Source of the DNA: Hirudo medicinalis
Taxonomy: Eukaryota > Annelida > Clitellata > Hirudinida > Hirudinidae
DNA length: 12,593 bases
Direction of reading: 5' to 3'
NCBI GenBank assembly: GCA_011800805.1
Contig: MPNW01000446.1
Location: 84,506 to 97,098 of the forward strand
Part shown: positions 7,390-12,593 of the stretch, in pieces
How positions within the stretch are numbered: the first letter of the stretch is position 1
Layout of the letters: every line of letters begins with the position of its first letter
Made by a program: the position numbers and the translations under genes
The notes under the pieces: model-generated
What the model saw: the letters and a program-made list of their open reading frames with translations, nothing else
The model's database searches: none
What the model was told of the DNA's origin: nothing

Positions 7390-10300
7390 ATGAATAAATA
7401 TAAAACTCTTGAAGTTATTGGGGAAGGTCGTTTATATTCCACTATTAATTTCATAACATTTTATACTTTCATAAGCTATTTTTGTGCTTTACAGGAGCTT
7501 ACGGGATAGTTTTAAAATGTAAGAATAAGGTTGGGAACATAAATTTTTAGCTTAATATATTTATTAAATTGTTAAATAACATAAATCAAATGCAGCAAAC
7601 CGGAGAAGTTTTTGCTATTAAACAATTTAAGGACAGCGATGGTAACTAATTAAAATTTGATTGAAAGGATTATCTTTTTGTGTAATTGCAACAATTGTTA
7701 AATTGAACAGCATCAAATGAGAGCATAAATTCAGCAAATATGAGAGAATTGAAATTGTTGAGAAGTTTGCAGCATGATAATATTGTGAAAATTGAGGACG
7801 CGTTTAATAAGAAAGGAAAATTATGCATTGTATTTGAATACATGAACAAGGTAAAAATGGATACATTCGGTGACGCTAAAATATTTTTAAAATAATTAAT
7901 TGTTGAATTGTAAATATGCTATATTGTATTTTTAATGTAACACTAATATTTATTGATGTTAGTATTAGCTAAATGATTTCCAAGTAATGCTCTGTTAAGA
8001 ATTATTCTTATTTAGTATATAATTATTCTAAAATCATATGTATAAATGTATTAAATCTAGATTGGACTTCTTTCAACTTTGTTTTTATTTTATTATATTT
8101 ATATTTTAAATTATCATTATTATTGTTATTAATCAAACCACTTAGAGTCTGTTGCAAATAATAGAGGAGTTCAAGAATGGCTTGCCACTGGAGAAGATCA
8201 AATCGTACTCTCACCAAACATGCAAAGCAATCCAATACTGCCACAGCAAAGACATCATTCACAGAGGTAATTAGACCTTTCACTTTTATTTACCATTCAT
8301 CAAGTATTGTTGGCTCTCCAGAGCAGGCTTGATTGCAAATCTCATGAAATTTTAAATGTTTGAATTTTCTTTCTAAGGTGTGCAAATTTATTTCAAATGC
8401 CATTCAGGGGTGTTAATTTCTCTTCTTCTAAATTATAATTGTCTTTTTATTATTGTTTTTTTTTTATCTCATGTATATTCCCTTGACCCAGCAGTAAATT
8501 TGAATATCAATTCTTAAGACAGGAAGCTGGACCTTTAATGTTGTGTTGATGTGTTTCTAGGGCTGAGTAGATTCCTGAATGAAGGAAGTTTATTTTATTA
8601 GTGGAAAATAAAAATCTATTTAATGTGGGTCTATCCACAGATTTTTAATAATTTGTTGTTGTTATTATTATTATTATTATTATCATCATGTAATTATTAT
8701 TATTGTTAATATTGTTATCACATAATTAGTAGTATGATTACATTATAGTTAAAATACTGTACTGACGTAAGACATAATTTAGTGGGAGTTCAGTTCAGTT
8801 GTTTAATACAATATTTCATTCCATTTTATGTTTATATATTTTTCTTCATCTTTACGATTAATAAGTGAAGTGTCACATCAAAAATAAAAAATAAAAGTCG
8901 TCAATGTCACTTGTCAGATAATTCCAGCTGAATTTGTTCAGTTATGATTATATTAATTATAATATGATATTGCCAAAAGTAATAATATCAATAATGTTAA
9001 TAATAATATGCATGTATTTGGATCATCCCAAGAAAGAATTTTCTCATTATCCCATCGATTTATTAAAAGAAATTGTAAGATTTGTAAACCAAATTTAAAT
9101 TTGTTCTCAGATGTTAAGCCCGAGAATTTGCTAATAAATGAAAAAGGAATTTTGAAGCTGTGCGATTTTGGTGAGGATTTCATATTCGATGTTTTTGTTT
9201 GATTTTGTATTTATTGTGTCGATTACTTCGTTGTCGAGTATTTATGTTGCCAATCACTTATATTATTTATTTATTTATAAATAGATCATTGAAGTGAATA
9301 ATCAGAATTATTCAAATCGCTATGCGGTAATATCATTTCAAGGTTTTGCCAGGAACCTCATAAGGGCAAATGACAAGCTCACGGAATACGTGGCCACAAG
9401 GTGGTACAGGGCACCAGAACTTCTGCTGGGGTGTGCATTACTATTTTTACTATTGTTCACTCCTATTTTCCAAAACTTTTAATCATATAAATTCATTAGA
9501 AATGGTTAATCCAATCAGACAAAAAAAGTTCTCATCTCAATTAATTTGCTTCAGTTTTGTATTTAATTTAAAGCGATTCCTACGGGAAGCCCGTGGACAT
9601 TTGGTCGATAGGCTGCATCATCGGAGAGATGGGGGACGGAGAGGCCTTGTTTCCGGGCAACAGCGAGATCGATCAGCTGTACCTCATCCAGAAGACCTTA
9701 GGTCCACTGCCTCCTTCAATGGTCAAACATCTGCTGAAGAGCCAGAGGTTTGCTGGATGGAGTGTAAGAGATATTTGTGCATTTAGTAATTAATTTTGTT
9801 TAATTATAATCTTTTGAATTATTGCTTTTTAGGTAGTTCAAATTGATGTTATTACTGTAATTATTATTATTATTATAACTATCATCATCATCATCGTCCC
9901 TCAAGTGTCTGAATTTTGACTAAACACTGTTGAAGTCTTCAACAACACAAAATGCACAAATCCAATTATTTTATTGTTATTATTATTATTTAGTTCCAAT
10001 TGGATATTGACTTGTAATTTCTTCGATTAACTGGATAAAGAATTTGTCAATTCAAATTCTCCAATTTACTAACATTATTATGAACTTTTTGGAGTGCCCA
10101 ATATCTGAAGCTAGCACAACTTTGGAACGACATTACAAAGGAATTCTTGACTATCCTCTCATCCTCCTCATGAAGGTAAGAAACACTAGTTCTTTATTTT
10201 GAAAATGTGAGAAACTATCAAGGTGAAATTGACTGTCATATCCAAACAAATGCTGATGACATTTTTTAAACAGAGATGTGTCTTCACTCATTTCATGGAA

Positions 10301-11771
10301 TTAACAAGTCCTTCCATAATATTATATAATATTTATGTTTATGGTCATCATCATCATCATCGTCTCCATCATCAGCATTATAATTCAGGAGACTTTGTGC
10401 CTTGAACCTTCCCAACGTCTCACAGCAGATGGCTGCCTCAACCATGCTGCACTCAAAGCAGATCTTCAGTCCCTCAACTGCAATGGGAATAACCCCAACA
10501 GAGCTCGTGGGACAAAAGTTAAACTGATTCCAAAGAAATGCTCCCTTCCTCCTGTAAAGTTTTTCCTCAAATCAAACAAGAGCAGGCCAAGAAACCTGAC
10601 CTGTCGGGTTGAGAATGGGGTCTTGATCAAAAGAATGAACAATTCCTTGGTCGAGCATGATGCCGAGCACTCTACTCAAAATTCTTCCCCTGTGCAGGGA
10701 CCTGCCAAACAAACAGATCTGAAGGTAGTCTTACCTGTTTTGGCAAAGGAAGACATCAACGTCGACAATACCAACAGCAATAATGACCCTGCAAATTGTG
10801 CTAAATTCAGCAAGAAATCAAAATTAAATGAGAACAAAGTGACTTGTGCTGGAAAAAAAATAAAAAGCTTACAGCATGGACTCAGAGAACTGAAGAGAAA
10901 ACCTCTGGTTAACATTGAGGTCAGAATGGATGAGAATCCCAGACTCAATCGAAGTCATCGTTGTCCCTCTGTCTCTCTTGAGATAAGATCAGTGGAAAAG
11001 TTGACAAACAGGAAGAAATTTAAGAAACTCAACGAGGTTGGGAGGTCATGCATAGAAGAAGCAGCCCAAGATGGAGAGAATCCATCCAGGTTGTCAGTTG
11101 GAAAGGATGAATTAGTTGCTCCTTGTTTAACTCCTAGCAGTCAGACCAAGGAGAACTTGGAAACTATCAACACAAGACTTCCAGGCATCAATGTTCTTCA
11201 AAGAGAGTCCCTGCAAGGCCCAAAATTGCATTGCAGGGTTTGCAAACCTTTCACAAAAGATTCAAGACTTGCTTTCAGACTTAAAGCGATTAAAGGCACA
11301 AACTTTTCAGTGACTCCACATCATAGCATTTCCAGCATGATTCCCATTTCAACCAATGTCAACGTGATCAAGTCTTCCAGCTGCATATTTGAATTACATG
11401 TTGATGGTTTGTTGGGCTATAGATGGACTATTTTTAACACTTTTTTCTAGAAGTTTTGTATGGAAATCAATTAACAATTTTAGAAAAAGGCAAACCTAGT
11501 GGTACAAGTACAAAACCCAGCCTAACTCAATGCAAAGCAAAGATGTTAAGTTCAGCAAATTATGGCAACGTTAAAGCCAGAACAGCCGTAAAACAAAATT
11601 TCGCCAAAAAATATGGAACAACTTTCCAAGATCGTGCTGACCCGGTAAGACTTTGTTTTGCTGTTTGAGAATATTTAAATATTCTGCATACAATTGCAGC
11701 CTGCACTCAGTTGTAAGTCAAGAATCCCCATTGCGATCAGGTGTAGAAAAAAGGCAAGTCAAAATTCGTAG
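7390..11771 (+). CDS. CDKL5-like: CDKL5-like serine/threonine protein kinase (12 exons, ~693 aa)
   Basis: Exons: 7390-7426, 7495-7529, 7596-7641, 7711-7850, 8146-8266, 9111-9170, 9343-9430, 9574-9763, 10095-10175, 10389-11406, 11451-11644, 11700-11771 (stop TAG 11769-11771). All join in frame at GT-AG boundaries. The start reads [16 protein letters not shown], matching the vertebrate CDKL5 start of the kinase fold. Hallmarks: glycine loop GEGAYG (11-16), catalytic Lys33 in FAIK, alpha-C Glu52 in MRELK, HRDVKPEN (125-132), DFG (145-147), activation motif TEY (160-162), APE (170-172), DIWSIGC (184-190), and the late Arg276 in EPSQR. TEY, rather than the TDY of CDKL1-4, together with [11 protein letters not shown] and KTLGPLPP, points to CDKL5. 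Members of this CMGC family phosphorylate microtubule and ciliary proteins at RPxS/T-type sites; its role here is inferred. The tail is shorter than in human CDKL5 (about 960-1030 aa). The last two introns and exon 12 are the least certain parts. The kinase itself looks fully intact. Confidence 0.93.
8267..9110. other. Large intron 5 of the kinase gene
   Basis: 844 bases, the longest intron of the gene, AT-rich, with a GTT/ATT microsatellite at about 8653-8705. Minus-strand and plus-strand reading frames inside it and across its right edge are shadows with no domain. I see no nested gene, RNA gene or clear mobile element. Confidence 0.8.
10345..10388 (+). promoter_or_regulatory. Splice acceptor of exon 10 embedded in a CAT microsatellite
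   Basis: The region where a polypyrimidine tract would be expected (10345-10379) is a CAT/CGT/CAG array. It is followed only by attataattcag before exon 10. The frame is open from the array into exon 10, so the acceptor was placed by the protein match (MK before the junction, ETLCLEP after it, against MKNLLKLDP in CDKL5). Changes in array length could affect acceptor use; that is inference. Confidence 0.75.
10470..11771 (+). other. Basic low-complexity C-terminal tail of the CDKL5-like kinase
   Basis: After CLNH (282-285) about 400 residues follow without a recognisable domain. They come from the 1018-base exon 10, then exons 11 and 12. The tail is rich in Lys, Ser, Asn and Arg. Basic clusters include SKKSKL (407-412), GKKIKSL (from 421) and RKKFKKL (474-480), candidates for nuclear-localisation or nucleic-acid/microtubule-binding patches. 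It is presumably disordered, as are the tails of CDKL5 proteins. The exon 10/11 joint uses a 44-base intron (11407-11450, phase 1); without it translation stops at the TAG at 11448. The exon 11/12 joint (intron 11645-11699) has a good gtaaga donor and a ttgcag acceptor and adds 23 residues ending in KKASQNS. Confidence 0.7.
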
Positions 11772-11950
11772 CTCAAGTTTGCACTCGCGATTTAAATTCT
11801 TTTCGATGAAAGTCCTGGCATCTATTACACTTTTGTCCCTTTAAAAAGCGATTGTTAGCAGAACAAACGAAGCTTTGATACAGTGAAGAGGTCCGACCGG
11901 CGTTTTTTTCCGATCTGACATACTCAGTTATTTGAATAAGTATCGTTTTT

Positions 11951-11956
11951 AATAAA
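11951..11956 (+). terminator. Polyadenylation signal of the kinase gene
   Basis: A canonical aataaa lies 180 bases after the proposed stop codon and is followed by T-rich sequence. Another aataaa at 12231-12236 is a possible distal alternative. Confidence 0.6.
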
Positions 11957-12467
11957 TTTATGTAGCAACTCATTGATTTCAATTTTGTAAACAGCGATTT
12001 AAAGCTTCCAACATGTTGTCATTTTTACTTCTCATCATTTAATATTCAAGAAGGTTTTGTTTGTCTTTGTTCTTGGTAATGCTAAGCATTTTATTTTAAA
12101 CTTTCGATATTAAATTAAAAAGCACTTATTTCAGTGGTTTTAAAGTCCGCTAATGGATTTAAGTCACTCGTCAGACATTCATTCATTCGTTCATTCATCC
12201 CGTTTGACCACTCGTTCGAAAAATTAACTCAATAAATGCATGCAAGAGAGTGATTTATTCGCAAATTATCATGAATTCATGACAAATTGTTCAGCTATAG
12301 CATTCTGTTTCTTCATTCACTGGCACTTGAGGGAAGGCAGATGCTTTTCCACAGTCACTTCTTCCAATGATCTGATGGCCGGTTCATCTGAGAGGAAGCT
12401 AAAAATTTATCCTGTATTTAAAAATTCTTCTTTTCGGATTAAAAAATGTTAATGTTAAGTTTTTGGC
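11957..12467. other. Intergenic, no gene seen
   Basis: AT-rich sequence with a short (ATTC)n run at about 12175-12199. A 70-codon frame at 12240-12452 has no domain and no supporting splice or composition signal, so I do not call it. Confidence 0.65.
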
Positions 12468-12593
12468 GTGCAGGTTGGCCGAATGGGTTGCGTTCCTGCA
12501 TGCGGTCGTAATAGCAACAGTCGTAATGTGTCGTGTTCGCAACCCAGCCTGCACCGCCAGGGAGCGCCCTGGGGTAGGGGCGCTATACAAATG
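12468..12593 (+). mobile_element. tRNA-derived SINE, truncated by the window end
   Basis: The first 87 bases are tRNA-like. gtgcagg (12468-12474) and cctgcac (12548-12554) form a perfect 7-bp acceptor-like stem. tggccgaatgg (12476-12486) fits the RNA polymerase III A box, and gttcgcaac (12535-12543) fits the B box with one mismatch. D, anticodon and T stems are poor, so it is not a functional tRNA gene. Downstream is a GC-rich body with two overlapping hairpins (ccagggagcgccctgg at 12557-12572; agcgccc/gggcgct at 12563-12569 and 12578-12584), then cgctatacaaatg. The gcgctataYaaat tail style is shared by many invertebrate and fish SINEs (from memory). The 3' end and target-site duplication lie outside the window. 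Composition differs sharply from the AT-rich flank, which supports an insertion. Confidence 0.75.

Larger units (their letters stand above)
7390..10460 (+). other. Kinase catalytic domain, intron map and splice-site quality
   Basis: The catalytic domain (residues about 4-290) is spread over exons 1-10. Introns are 68, 66, 69, 295, 844, 172, 143, 331 and 213 bases. Phases are 1, 0, 1, 0, 1, 1, 2, 0 and 0. Intron 5 splits the Asp codon of HRD, intron 6 the Gly codon of DFG, and intron 7 the Gly after the APELLL helix start. Donors of introns 3, 4, 5, 8 and 9 are near consensus (gtaact, gtaaaa, gtaatt, gtaaga, gtaaga); those of introns 1, 2 and 7 (gtcgtt, gttggg, gtgtgc) are weak, but the protein match fixes them. 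Exon 9 follows a textbook tactaac branch site at 10067-10073 and a ttttggag acceptor. Relative to human CDKL5 there is about one extra residue between Lys33 and Glu52. Confidence 0.88.

Noticed and set aside
8023..8283. Minus-strand frame overlapping kinase exon 5
   Set aside because: It is the antisense shadow of exon 5 (8146-8266), whose plus-strand reading matches CDKL5 and ends in the HRD motif.
9370..9786. Plus-strand 138-codon frame spanning exons 7 and 8
   Set aside because: It reads the wrong frame through both exons and through the intron between them; the correct frames give [17 protein letters not shown] and DIWSIGC.
10676..10948. Minus-strand frame inside exon 10
   Set aside because: Antisense shadow of the kinase tail with no domain of its own.
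12468..12554. Functional tRNA gene (87 nt, Leu/Ser-like)
   Set aside because: The acceptor stem is perfect, but the D, anticodon and T stems do not pair properly, and the sequence continues into a SINE-like body instead of a T-run terminator.

Overview
The window looks like a piece of an animal nuclear genome. It is AT-rich, the genes are split by GT-AG introns, the intergenic DNA is full of CAT/GAT (ATC-type) trinucleotide arrays, and there are decayed retroelement fragments. The gene content (a CDKL5-type kinase, a secreted galactose-binding/discoidin-like exon set, a tRNA-derived SINE) and the repeat style suggest a lophotrochozoan, possibly an annelid such as a leech. That placement is inference only.

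Layout. Positions 1-6550 are mostly gene-poor. They hold a 20-bp minisatellite at the left edge, about a dozen imperfect CAT or GAT arrays that repeatedly switch strand, ATT, AAC and GAA tracts, a broken minus-strand ORF1-like retroelement fragment (3430-3966), and a 127-bp perfect direct repeat separated by a single N that is probably an assembly artefact (4222-4476). A GC-richer island at about 900-1085 may hide a minus-strand exon, which I could not identify.

The gene-bearing part is 6558-11956. Two genes are arranged head to head, with start codons 472 bases apart. On the minus strand, two exons (6917-6833 and 6728-6558) encode a signal peptide and the first half of an F5/8-type-C/F-lectin-like domain; the rest of that gene was not found. 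On the plus strand, twelve exons from 7390 to 11771 can be joined in frame into an intact CDKL5-like protein kinase of about 693 residues. It has every kinase hallmark, a TEY activation motif and a long basic low-complexity tail, and a poly(A) signal follows at 11951.

The right edge (12468 onward) is the start of a tRNA-derived SINE with recognisable A and B boxes, cut by the window end.

I see no evidence of a new multi-gene system. The points most worth a second look are the divergent gene pair with a short inverted repeat upstream of the kinase start, the CAT microsatellite occupying the exon 10 splice acceptor region, the 44-base intron, the mirror-image CAT/GAT arrays, and the N-flanked duplication. 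Bacterial-type features (operons, ribosome binding sites, CRISPR) are neither expected nor seen.
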